The notes beneath the pieces were generated by a model, which saw nothing but the letters and a program-made list of their open reading frames with translations, ran no database searches and had not been told where the DNA came from. Positions 13,585 to 25,739 of a stretch of DNA of 64,000 nt are shown here, piece by piece. How positions within the stretch are numbered: position 1 is the first letter of the stretch; the number at the start of each line of letters is the position of its first letter. The stretch is from Canna indica (lineage: Eukaryota; Streptophyta; Magnoliopsida; Zingiberales; Cannaceae). The DNA lies in contig CP136893.1 in the NCBI GenBank assembly GCA_034359265.1, forward strand, positions 49,301,501 to 49,365,500, given 5' to 3'. Position numbers and translations under genes: made by a program.

Positions 13585-15366
13585 GACACCAGAACATTCA
13601 CTGTGATGGGAGAATTTGTTAATCTAGATATTTTTGACAGACTAATACAAATAATTGCACAAATTTTCAAATAGAATCTTGAACGAAGCCGACTGGTTGA
13701 ACTTCGGGGTATCGGTTCGAAACGACGAGAAATCTGAGTCCCGAGCGACTCCAGAACATTCAGTGTGATGGGAGAAGTTGTTAATCGAGTTATTTTTGAC
13801 AAACTAAAGCTAAGAATTGCTTGATTTTTCGAATAGAATCTTGAATGAAGCCGACTGTTTGAACTTCGGGGTATAGGCAAGAAGCGCCCAGCAATCGAAG
13901 TCCCGAGCGACTCCAGAACATTCACTGTGATGGTAGAAGTTGTTAATCTAGTTATTTTTGACAGACTAATGCAAAGAATTGCACGATTTTTCGAATAGAT
14001 ACTTGAACGAAGTCGACTGGTTGAACTTCGGGGTATCGGCTAGAAACGCCCAGAAATCTGAGACACAAGCGACTCCAGAACATTCTCTGTGATGGGAGAA
14101 GTTGTTAATCGGGTTATTTTTGATAGACTAATGCAAAGAATTGCATGATTTTTCGAAGAGAATCTTGAAAGAAGCCGACAGATTGAACTTCGGCGTATCG
14201 TTTCGAAACGACCAGAAATCTGAGTCCCGAGCGACTCCAAAACATTCACTGTGATGGGAGAAGTTGTTAATCGAGTTATTTTTGACAAACTAATGCAAAG
14301 AATTGCACGCTTTTTCGAATAGAATGTAGAACGAAGTCGACTGATTGACCTTCGGGGTATCGGCTAGAAACGCCCAGCAATCTAAGTCCCGAGCGACACC
14401 AGAACATTCACTGTGATGGGAGAATTTGTTAATCTAGATATTTTTGACAGACTAATACAAATAATTGCACAAATTTTCAAATAGAATCTTGAACGAAGCC
14501 GACTGGTTGAACTTCGGGGTATCGGCTAGAAACGCCCAGCAATCTGAGTCCCGAGCCACTCCAGAACATTCACTGTGATGGGAGAAGTTGTTAATCGAGT
14601 TATTTTTGACAAACTAATGCAAAGAATTGCTCGCTTTTTGGAATAGAATCTTGAACGAAGTCGACTGATTGAACTTCGGGGTATCGGTTCGAAACGATGA
14701 GAAATCTGAGTCCCGAGCGACTCCAGAACATTCAGTGTGATGGGAGAAGTTGTTAATCGAGTTATTTTTGACAAACTAAAGCTAAGAATTGCTTGATTTT
14801 TCGAATAGAATCTTGAATGAAGCCGACTGTTTGAACTTCGGGGTATAGGCAAGAAGCGCCCAGCAATCGAAGTCCCGAGCGACTCCAGAACATTCACTGT
14901 GATGGTAGAAGTTGTTAATCTAGTTATTTTTGACAGACTAATGCAAAGAATTGCACGATTTTTCGAATAGATACTTGAACGAAGTCGACTGGTTGAACTT
15001 CGGGGTATCGGCTAGAAACGCCCAGAAATCTGAGACACAAGCGACTCCAGAACATTCTCTGTGATGGGAGAAGTTGTTAATCGGGTTATTTTTGATAGAC
15101 TAATGCAAAGAATTGCATGATTTTTCGAAGAGAATCTTGAAAGAAGCCGACTGATTGAACTTCGGCGTATCGTTTCGAAACGACCAGAAATCTGAGTCCC
15201 GAGCGACTCCAAAACATTCACTGTGATGGGAGAAGTTGTTAATCGAGTTATTTTTGACAAACTAATGCAAAGAATTGCACGCTTTTTCGAATAGAATGTA
15301 GAACGAAGTCGACTGATTGACCTTCGGGGTATCGGCTAGAAACGCCCAGCAATCTAAGTCCCGAGC
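13585..15366. repeat. Nested 5-mer/6-mer tandem duplication in A4
   Basis: The gacaccagaacattc monomer start occurs at 13,585 and again at 14,395, 810 bp apart. Markers further along (14,040 and 15,012) are 972 bp apart, so the first copy has one monomer fewer. The missing monomer is explained by a chimera at about 13,690-13,730, where actggttgaacttcgggg is joined to ttcgaaacgacgag. In the second copy that segment continues as ggctagaaacgcccag, with a full monomer before ttcgaaacgatgag. Confidence 0.8.
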
Positions 15367-18200
15367 GACTCCAGAACATTCACTGTGATGGGAGAAGTTG
15401 TTAATCTAGATATTTTTGATAGACTAATACAAATAATTGCACGATTTTTTGAATAGAATCTTGAACGAAGCCGATTGGTTGACCTTCGGGGTATCGGCTA
15501 GAAACGCCCAGCAATCTAAGTCCCGAGCGACTCCAGAACATTCACTGTGATGGGAGAAGTTGTTAATCGAGTTATTTTTGACAAACTAATGCAAAGAATT
15601 GCATGCTTTTTCGAATAGAATCTTGAACGAAGCCGACTCATTGAACTTCGCGGTATCAGCTCGAAATGACCAGCAATCTGTGACCCGAGCGACTCCAGAA
15701 CATTCACTGTGATGGGAGAAGTTGTTAATCGAGTTATTTTTGACAAACTAATGCAATGAATTGCACGATTTTTTCGAATAGAATCTTGAATGAAGCCGAC
15801 TGGTTGAACTTCGGGGTATCAGCTCGAAATGACCATCAATCTGTGACCCGGGCGACTCCAGAACATTCACTGTGATGGGAGAAGTTGTTAATCGAGTTAT
15901 TTTTGACAAACTAATGCAAAGAATTGCACGCTTTTTGGAATAGAATCTTGAACGAAGCCTTCTGATTGAACTTCGGGGTATCGGTTCGAAACGACCAAAA
16001 ATCTGAGTCTCGAGCGACTCCAGAACATTCGCTGTGATGGAACAAGTTGTTACTCGAGTTATTTTTTACAAACTAATGCAAAGAATCGCACGCTTTTTGG
16101 AATAGAATCTTGAACGAAGCCGACTCATTGAACATCGGGGTATCAGCTCGAAATGACCAGCAATCTGTGACCCGAGCGACTCCAGAACATTCACTGTGAT
16201 GGGAGAAGTTGTTAATCGAGTTATTTTTGACAAACTAATGCAAAGAATTGCACGATTTTTTCGAATAGAATCTTGAATGAAGCCGACTGGTTGAACTTCG
16301 GGGTATCAGCTCGAAATGACCATCAATCTGTGACCCGGGCGACTCCAGAACATTCACTGTGATGGGAGAAGTTGTTAATCGAGTTATTTTTGACAAACTA
16401 ATGCAAAGAATTGCACGCTTTTTCGAATAGAATGTAGAACGAAGTCGACTGATTGACCTTCGGGGTATCGGCTAGAAACGCCCAGCAATCTAAGTCCCGA
16501 GCGACTCCAGAACATTCACTGTGATGGGAGAAGTTGTTAATCTAGATATTTTTGATAGACTAATACAAATAATTGCACGATTTTTTGAATAGAATCTTGA
16601 ACGAAGTCGACTGATTGACCTTCGGGGTATCGGCTAGAAACGCCCAGCAATCTAAGTCCCGAGCGACTCCAGAACATTCACTGTGATGGGAGAAGTTGTT
16701 AATCTAGATATTTTTGACAAACTAATACAAATAATTGCACGATTTTTCGAATAGAATCTTGAACGAAGCCGACTGGTTGACCTTCGGGGTATCGGCTAGA
16801 AACGCTCAGCAATCTAAGTCCCGAGCGACTCCAGAACATTCACTGTGATGGGAGAAGTTGTTAATCGAGTTATTTTTGACAAACTAATGCAAAGAATTGC
16901 ACGATTTTTTCGAATAGAATCTTGAATGAAGCCGACTGGTTGAACTTCGGGGTATCAGCTCGAAATGACCATCAATCTGTGACCCGGGCGACTCCAGAAC
17001 ATTCACTGTGATGGGAGAAGTTGTTAATCGAGTTATTTTTGACAAACTAATGCAAAGAATTGCACGCTTTTTCGAATAGAATGTAGAACGAAGTCGACTG
17101 ATTGACCTTCGGGGTATCGGCTAGAAACGCCCAGCAATCTAAGTCCCGAGCGACTCCAGAACATTCACTGTGATGGGAGAAGTTGTTAATCTAGATATTT
17201 TTGATAGACTAATACAAATAATTGCACGATTTTTTGAATAGAATCTTGAACGAAGCCGATTGGTTGACCTTCGGGGTATCGGCTAGAAACGCCCAGCAAT
17301 CTAAGTCCCGAGCAACTCCAGAACATTCACTGTGATGGGAGAAGTTGTTAATCGAGTTATTTTTGACAAACTAATGCAAAGAATTGCATGCTTTTTCGAA
17401 TAGAATCTTGAACGAAGCCGACTCATTGAACTTCGCGGTATCAGCTCGAAATGACCAGCAATCTGTGACCCGAGCGACTCCAGAACATTCACTGTGATGG
17501 GAGAAGTTGTTAATCGAGTTATTTCTGACAAACTAATGCAATGAATTGCACGATTTTTTCGAATAGAATCTTGAATGAAGCCGACTGGTTGAACTTCGGG
17601 GTATCAGCTCGAAATGACCATCAATCTGTGACCCGGGCGACTCCAGAACATTCACTGTGATGGGAGAAGTTGTTAATCGAGTTATTTTTGACAAACTAAT
17701 GCAAAGAATTGCACGCTTTTTGGAATAGAATCTTGAACGAAGCCTTCTGATTGAACTTCGGGGTATCGGTTCGAAACGACCAAAAATCTGAGTCTCGAGC
17801 GACTCCAGAACATTCGCTGTGATGGAAGAAGTTGTTACTCGAGTTATTTTTTACAAACTAATGCAAAGAATCGCACGCTTTTTGGAATAGAATCTTGAAC
17901 GAAGCCGACTCATTGAACAATGGGGTATCAGCTCGAAATGACCAGCAATCTGTGACCCGAGCGACTCCAGAACATTCACTGTGATGGGAGAAGTTGTTAA
18001 TCGAGTTATTTTTGACAAACTAATGCAAAGAATTGCACGATTTTTTCGAATAGAATCTTGAATGAAGCCGACTGGTTGAACTTCGGGGTATCAGCTCGAA
18101 ATGACCATCAATCTGTGACCCGGGCGACTCCAGAACATTCACTGTGATGGGAGAAGTTGTTAATCGAGTTATTTTTGACAAACTAATGCAAAGAATTGCA
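15240..18200. repeat. Internal duplication with 1,785-bp offset (11 monomers + 3)
   Basis: The rare variant gaagccttctgattg occurs at about 15,954 and 17,739, exactly 1,785 bp apart, and flanking monomers agree over about 15,240-16,415 and 17,025-18,200. Between them, gaatgtagaacg monomers at 16,431 and 17,080 (649 bp apart) show another four-monomer reiteration. The sharing of the odd ccttctg variant indicates a fairly recent copy. Confidence 0.78.
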
Positions 18201-18773
18201 CGCTTTTTGGAATAGAATCTTGAACGAAGCCGACTGATTGAACTTCGGGGTATCGGTTCGAAACGACCAGAAATCTGAGTCTCGAGTGACTCCAGAACAT
18301 TCACTGTGATGGGAGAAGTTGTTAATCGATTTATTTTTGACACGCTAATGCAAGGAATTGCATGCTTTTTTGAATAGAATCTTGAACGAAGCCGACTCAT
18401 TGAACTTCGGGGTATCAGCTCGAAATGACAAGCAATCTGAGTCCCGAGCGACTCCAGAACATTCACTGTGATGGGAGAAGTTGTTAATCGAGTTATTTTT
18501 GACAAACTAATACAAAGAATTGCACGATTTTTGGGATAGAATCTTGAACGAAGCCAACTGATTGAACTTCGGGGTATCGGTTCGTAACGACCGGAAATCT
18601 GAGTCACGAGCGACTCCAGAACATTCACTGTGATGGTAGAAGTTGTTAATCGAGTTATTTTTGACAGACTCATGCAAATAATTGCATGATTTTTTGAATA
18701 GAATCTTGAACGAAGCCGACTGATTGAACTTCGGGGTATCGTCTAGAAATGCCCAGCAATTTGAGTCCCGAGC

Positions 18774-21204
18774 GACTCCAGAACATTCACTGTGATGGGA
18801 GAAGTTGTTAATCGAGTTATTTTTTATAGACTAATGCAAAGAATTGCACGATTTTTCGAAGAGAATCTTGAACGAAGCCGACTGATTGAACTTCGAAGTA
18901 TCAGCTCGAAATGACCAGCAATCTGTGACCCGAGCGACTCCAGAACATTCACTGTGATGGCAGAAGTTGTTAATCGAGTTATTTTTGACAAACTAATGCA
19001 AAGAATTGCACGCTTTTTGGAATAAAATCTTGAACGAAGCCGACTGATTGAATTTCGGGGTATCAGTTCGAAACAACCAAAAATCTGAGTCACAAGCGAC
19101 TCCAGAACATTCACTGTGATGGGAGAAGTTGTTAATCGATTTATTTTTTACAGACTAATGCAAAGAAATGCACGCTTTTTCGAATAGAATCTAGAACGAA
19201 GTCGACTGATTGACCTTCGGGGTATCGGCTAGAAACGCCCAGCAATCTAAGTCCCGAGCCACTCCAGAACATTCACTGTGATGGGAGAAGTTGTTAATCG
19301 AGTTATTTTTGACAAACTAATGCAAAGAATTGCTCGCTTTTTGGAATAGAATCTTGAACGAAGCCGACTGATTGAACTTCGGGGTATCGGTTCGAAACGA
19401 CGAGAAATCTGAGTCCCGAGCGACTCCAGAACATTCAGTGTGATGGGAGAAGTTGTTAATCGAGTTATTTTTGAAAAACTAAAGCTAAGAATTGCTTGAT
19501 TTTTCGAATAGAATCTTGAATGAAGCCGACTGTTTGAACTTCGGGGTATAGGCAAGAAGCGCCCAGCAATCGAAGTCCCGAGCGACTCCAGAACATTCAC
19601 TGTGATGGTAGAAGTTGTTAATCTAGTTATTTTTGACAGACTAATGCAAAGAATTGCACGATTTTTCGAATAGATACTTGAACGAAGTCGACTGGTTGAA
19701 CTTCGGGGTATCGGCTAGAAACGCCCAGAAATCTGAGACACAAGCAACTCCAGAACATTCTCTGTGATGGGAGAAGTTGTTAATCGGGTTATTTTTGATA
19801 GACTAATGCAAAGAATTGCATGATTTTTCGAAGAGAATCTTGAAAGAAGCCGACTGATTGAACTTCGGCGTATCGGTTCGAAACGACCAGAAATCTGAGT
19901 CCCGAGCGACTCCAGAACATTCACTGTGATGGGAGAAGTTATTAATCGAGTTATTTTTGACAAACTAATGCAAAGAATTGCACGCTTTTTCGAATAAAAT
20001 GTAGAACGAAGTCGACTGATTGACCTTCGGGGTATCGGCTAGAAACGCCCAGCAATCTAAGTCCCGAGCGACTCCAGAACATTCACTGTGATGGGAGAAG
20101 TTGTTAATCTAGATATTTTTGATAGACTAATACAAATAATTGCACGATTTTTTGAATAGAATCTTGAACGAAGCCGATTGGTTGACCTTCGGGGTATCGG
20201 CTAGAAACGCCCAGCAATCTAAGTCCCGAGCGACTCCAGAACATTCACTGTGATGGGAGAAGTTGTTAATCGAGTTATTTTTGACAAACTAATGCAAAGA
20301 ATTGCACGCTTTTTCGAATAGAATCTTGAACGAAGCCGACTCATTGAACTTCGCGGTATCAGCTCGAAACGACCAGCAATCTGTGACCCGAGCGACTCCA
20401 GAACATTCACTGTGATGGGAGAAGTTGTTAATCGAGTTATTTTTGACAAACTAATGCAATGAATTGCACGATTTTTTCGAATAGAATCTTGAATGAAGCC
20501 GACTGGTTGAACTTCGGGGTATCAGCTCGAAAGCACCAGCAATCTGTGACCCGAGCGACTCTAGAACATTCACTGTGATGGGAGAAGTTGTTAATCGAGT
20601 TATTTTTGACAAAATAATGCAAAGAATTGCACGCTTTTTGCAATAGAATCTTGAACCAAGCCGACTGATTGAACTTCAGGGTATCGATTCGAAACAACCA
20701 AAAATCTGAGTCATAAGCGACTCCAGAATATTCACTGTGACGAGAGAAGTTGTTAATCGATTTATTTTTGACAGACTAATGCAAGGAATTGCACGCTTTT
20801 TCGAATAGAATCTAGAACGAAGTCGACTGATTGACCTTCGGGGTATCGGCTAGAAATGCCCAGCAATCTAAGTCCCAAGCGACTCCAGAACATTCACTGT
20901 GATGGGAGAAGTTGTTAATCGAGTTATTTTTGACAAACTAATGCAAAGAATTGCACGATTTTTGGGATAGAATCTTGAACGAAGCCAACTGATTGAACTT
21001 CGGGGTATCGGTTCGTAACGACCAGAAATCTGAGTCACGAGCGACTCCAGAACATTCACTGTGATGATAGAAGTTGTTAATCGAGTTATTTTTGACAGAC
21101 TCATGCAAATAATTGCATGATTTTTCGAATAGAATCTTGAACAAAGCCGACTGATTGAACTTCGGGGTATCGGCTAGAAATGCCCAGCAATTTGAGTCCC
21201 GAGC
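18774..21204. repeat. Zone A HOR copy A5 (15-mer, 2,431 bp)
   Basis: Anchors lie at 18,774 and 21,205. The first part follows A1-A4 order, with the caatcgaagtcccgag monomer and the gagacacaagc monomer. Near 20,530 the sequence shows the unusual cgaaagcaccagcaatc, and around 20,700-21,100 monomers with caaccaaaaatctgagtc and gcaaggaattgc follow. The unit is about four monomers shorter than A1. Confidence 0.82.
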
Positions 21205-22823
21205 GACTCCAGAACATTCACTGTGACGAGAGAAGTTGTTAATCGTGTTATTTTTTATAGACTAATGCAAAGAATTGCACGATTTTTCCAAGAGAATCTT
21301 GAACGAAGCCGACTGATTGAACTTCGAAGTATGAGCTCGAAACGACCAGCAATCTGTGACCCGAGCGACTCCAGAACATTCACTGTGATGGAAGAAGTTG
21401 TTAATCGAGTTATTTTTGACAAACTAATGCAAAGAATTGCACGCTTTTTGGAATAAAATCTTGAACGAAGCCGACTGATTGAATTTCGGGGTATCGGTTC
21501 GAAACAACCAAAAATCTGAGTCACAAGCGACTCCAGAACATTCACTGTGATGGGAGAAGTTGTTAATCGATTTATTTTTGACAGACTAATGCAAAGAATT
21601 GCACGCTTTTTCGAATAGAATCTAGAACGAAGTCGACTGATTGACCTTCGGGGTATCGGCTAGAAACGCCCAGCAATCTAAGTCCCGAGCGACACCAGAA
21701 CATTCACTGTGATGGGAGAATTTGTTAATCTAGATATTTTTGACAGACTAATACAAATAATTGCACGATTTTTCAAATAGAATCTTGAACGAAGCCGACT
21801 GGTTGAACTTCGGGGTATCGGCTAGAAACGCCCAGCAATCTGAGTCCCGAGCGACTCCAGAACATTCACTGTGATGGGAGAAGTTGTTAATCGAGTTATT
21901 TTTGACAAACTAATGCAAAGAATTGCACGCTTTTTGGAATAGAATCTTGAACGAAGCCGACTGATTGAACTTCGGGGTATCGGTTCGAAACGACCAGAAA
22001 TCTGAGTCCCGAGCGACTCCAGAACATACACTGTGATGGGAGAAGTTGTTAATCGAGTTATTTTTGACAAACTAAAGCTAAGAATTGCATGATTTTTCGA
22101 ATAGAATCTTGAATGAAGCCGACTGTTTGAACTTCGGGGTATCGGCAGAAGCGCCCAGCAATCGAAGTCCCGAGCGACTCCAGAACATTCACTGTGATGG
22201 TAGAAGTTGTTAATCGAGTTATTTTTGACAAACTAATGCAAATAATTGCACGATTTTTCGAATAGATACTTGAACGAAGCCGACTGGTTGAACTTCGGGG
22301 TATCGGCTAGAAACTCCCAGAAATCTGAGACACTAGCGACTCCAGAACTTTCACTGTGGTGGGAGAAGTTGTTAATCGGGTTATTTTTGATAGACTAATG
22401 CAAAGAATTGCAAGATTTACCGAAGAGAATCTTGAACGAAACCGACTGATTGAACTACGTGGTATCAGCTCGAAACGACCAGTAATCTGTGACTCAAGCG
22501 ACTCCAGAACATTCACTGTGATGGGAGATGTTGTTAATCGATTTATTTTTGACAGACTAATGCAAAGAATTGCACGCTTTTTCGAATAGAATCTAGAATG
22601 AAGTCGACTGATTGACCTTCGGGGTATCGGCTAGAAACGCCCAGTAATCTAAGTCCCGAGCGACACCAGAACATTCTCTGTGATGGGAGAATTTGTTAAT
22701 CTAGATATTTTTGACAGACTAATACAAATAATTGCACGATTTTTCAAATAGAATCTTGAACGAAGCCGACTGGTTGAACTTCGGGGTATCGGCTAGAAAC
22801 GCCCAGCAATCTGAGTCCCGAGC
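21205..22823. repeat. Transition from zone A to zone B (10 monomers, one base short)
   Basis: This stretch starts with the A-type anchor monomer, here with gacgagagaagttg, and ends where the 2,916-bp HOR begins. Monomers are mixed A- and B-like. A one-base deletion gives atcggcagaagcg at about 22,142, where other copies read ggcaagaagcg. The acattctctgtgatggg variant occurs near 22,673. Confidence 0.75.
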
Positions 22824-25739
22824 GACTCCAGAACATTCACTGTGATGGGAGAAGTTGTTAATCGAGTTATTTTTGACAAACTAATGCAAAGAATTGCACG
22901 CTTTTTGGAATAGAATCTTGAACGAAGCCGACAGATTGATCTTCGGGGTATCGGTTCGAAACGACCAAAAATCTGAGTCCCGAGCGACTCCAGAACATTC
23001 ACTGTGATGGGAGAAGTTGTTAATCGAGTTATTTTTGACAAACTAAAGCTAAGAATTGCATGATTTTTCGAATAGAATCTTGAATGAAGCCGACTGTTTG
23101 AACTTCGGGGTATCGGCAAGAAGCGCCCAGTAATCGAAGTCCCGAGCGACTCCAGAACATTCATTGTGATGGTAGAAGTTGTTAATTGAGTTATTTTTGA
23201 CAAACTAATGCAAAGAATTGAACGCTTTTTGGAATAGAATCTTGAACGAAGCCGACTGATTGAACTTCGAGGTATCGGTTCGAAACAACCAGAAATCTGA
23301 GTCACAAGCGACTCCTGAATATTCACTGTGATGAGAGAAGTTGTTAATCGATTTATTTTTGACAGACTAATGCAAGGAATTGCACGCTTTTTCGAATAGA
23401 ATCTAGAACGAAGTGGACTGATTGACCTTCGGGGTATCGGCTAGAAATGCCCAGGAATCTGAGTCCCGAGCGACTCCAGAACATTCACTGTGATGGGAGA
23501 AGTTGTTAATCGAGTTATTTTTGACAAACTAAAGCTAAGAATTGCATGATTTTTCTAATAGAATCTTGAATGAAGCCGACTCTTTGAACTTCGGGGTATC
23601 GGCAAGAAGCGCCCAGCAATCGAAGTCCCGAGCGACTCCAGAAAATTCACTGTGATCGTAGAAGTTGTTAATCGAGTTATTTTTGATAGACTAATGCAAA
23701 GAATTGGACGATTTTTCGAATAGATACTTGAACGAAGTCGACTGGTTGAACTTCGGGGTATCGGCTAGAAACGCCCAGAAATCTGAGACACAAGCGACTC
23801 CAGAACATTCACTGTGATGGGAGAAGTTGTTAATCGAGTTATTTTTGATAGACTAATGCAAAGAATTGCATGATTTTTCGAAGTGAATCTTGAACGAAGC
23901 TGACTAATTGAACTACGAAGTATCAGCTCGAAACGACCAGTAATCTGTGACTCAAGCGACTCCAGAACATTTACTGTGATGGGAGAAGTTGTTAATCGAG
24001 TTATTTTTGACAAACTAATGCAAAGAATTGCACGCTTTTTGGAATAGAATCTTGAACGAAGTCGACTGATTGAACTTCGAGGTATCGGTTCGAAACGACC
24101 AAAAATCTGAGTCACAAGCGACTCCAGAACATTCACAGTCATGGGAGAAGTTGTTAATCAATTTATTTTTGACAGACTAATGGAAAGAATTGCACGCTTT
24201 TTCGAATAGAATCTAGAACGAAGTCGACTAATTGACCTTCGGGGTATCAGCTAGAAACGCCCAGCAATCTAAGTCCCGAGCGACTCCAGAACATTCATTG
24301 TGATGGGAGAAGTTGTTAATCTAGATATTTTTGACAGACTAATACAAATAATTGCACGATTTTTCGAATAGAATCTTGAACGAAGCCGACTGGTTGAACT
24401 TCGGGGTATCGGCTAGAAACGCCCAGCAATCTGAGTCCCGAGCGACTCCAGATCATTCACTGTGATGGGAGAAGTTGTTAATCGAATTATTTTTGACAAA
24501 CTAATGCAAAGAATTGCACGCTTTTTGGAATAGAATCTTGAACGAAGCCGACTGATTGAACTTCGGGGTATCGGTTCGAAACGACCAGAAATCTGAGTAC
24601 CGAGCGACTCCAGAACATTCACTGTGATGGGAGAAGTTGTTAATCGAGTTATTTTTGACAAACGAATACAAAGAATTGCACGCTTTTTCGAATAGAATCT
24701 AGAACGAAGTCGACTGATTGACCTTCGGGGTATCGGCTAGAAATGCCCAGCAATCTAAGTCCCGAGCGACACCAGAACATTCACTGTGATGGGAGAATTT
24801 GTTAATCTAGATATTTTTGACAGACTAATACAAATAATTGCACGATTTTTCAAATAGAATCTTGAACGAAGCCGACTGGTTGAACTTCGGGGTATCGGCT
24901 AGAAACGCCCAGCAATCTGAGTCCCGAGCGACTCCAGAACATTCACTGTGATGGGAGAAGTTGTTAATCGAGGTATTTTTGACAAACTAATGCAAAGAAT
25001 TGCACGCTTTTTGGAATGATATCTTGAACGAAGCCGACTGATTGAACTTCGGGGTATCGGTTCGAAACGACCAGAAATCTGAGAACCGAGCGACTCCAGA
25101 ACATTCACTGTCATGGGAGAAGTTGTTAATCGAGTTATTTTTGACAAACTAAAGCTAAGAATTGCATGATTTTTCGAATAGAATCTTGAATGAAGCCGAC
25201 TGTTTGAACTTCGGGGTATCGGCAAGAAGCGCCCAACAATCGAAGTCCCGAGCGACTCCAGAACATTCACTGTGATGGTAGAAGTTGTTAATCGAGTTAT
25301 TTTTGACAAACTAATGCAAAGAATTGAACGCTTTTTGGAATAAAATCTTGAACGAAGTCGACTGATTGAACTTCGAGGTATCGGTTCGAAACGACCAGAA
25401 ATCTGAGTCACAAGCGACTCCAGAACATTCACTGTGATGGGAGAAGTTGTTAATCAATTTATTTTTGACAGACTAATGCAAAGAATTGCACGCTTTTTCG
25501 AATAGAATCTAGAACGAAGTCGACTAATTGACCTTCGGGGTATCGCCTAGAAACGCCCAGCAATCTAAGTCCCGAGCGACTCCAGAACATTCACTGTGAT
25601 GGGAGAAGTTGTTAATCTAGATATTTTTGACAGACTAATACAAATAATTGCACGATTTTTCGAATAGAATCTTGAACGAAGCCGACTGGTTGAACTTCGG
25701 GGTATCGGCTAGAAACGCCCAGCAATCTGAGTCCCGAGC
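22824..25739. repeat. Zone B HOR copy B1 (18-mer, 2,916 bp = 10-mer + 8-mer)
   Basis: The copy spans exactly 18 x 162 bp and is followed by a near-identical copy at 25,740. Shared markers include gacagattgatcttcgg (22,931 and 25,847), gaactacgaagtatcagc and aacatttactgtgatggg. The first ten monomers (22,824-24,443) are B-specific. The last eight (24,444-25,739) have the order of the zone C 8-mer, beginning with the gactccagatcattc monomer. Scattered single-base differences separate B1 from B2. Confidence 0.9.

Larger units (their letters stand above)
13099..18773. repeat. Zone A HOR copy A4, rearranged and enlarged (35 monomers, 5,675 bp)
   Basis: Anchors lie at 13,099 and 18,774. The unit is enlarged by at least two nested duplications: a 5-mer/6-mer pair at 13,585-15,366, and a 1,785-bp offset duplication covering about 15,240-16,415 and 17,025-18,200. 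Near 18,360-18,400 one monomer has been lost relative to copies A1-A3. It is the least regular unit in the window. Confidence 0.8.

Noticed and set aside
20437..21144. Alternative-frame minus-strand ORFs with different residues (about 20,437-20,697 and 20,938-21,144)
   Set aside because: They lie in another frame of the same satellite units and exist only because local substitutions removed stops. Nothing supports translation.
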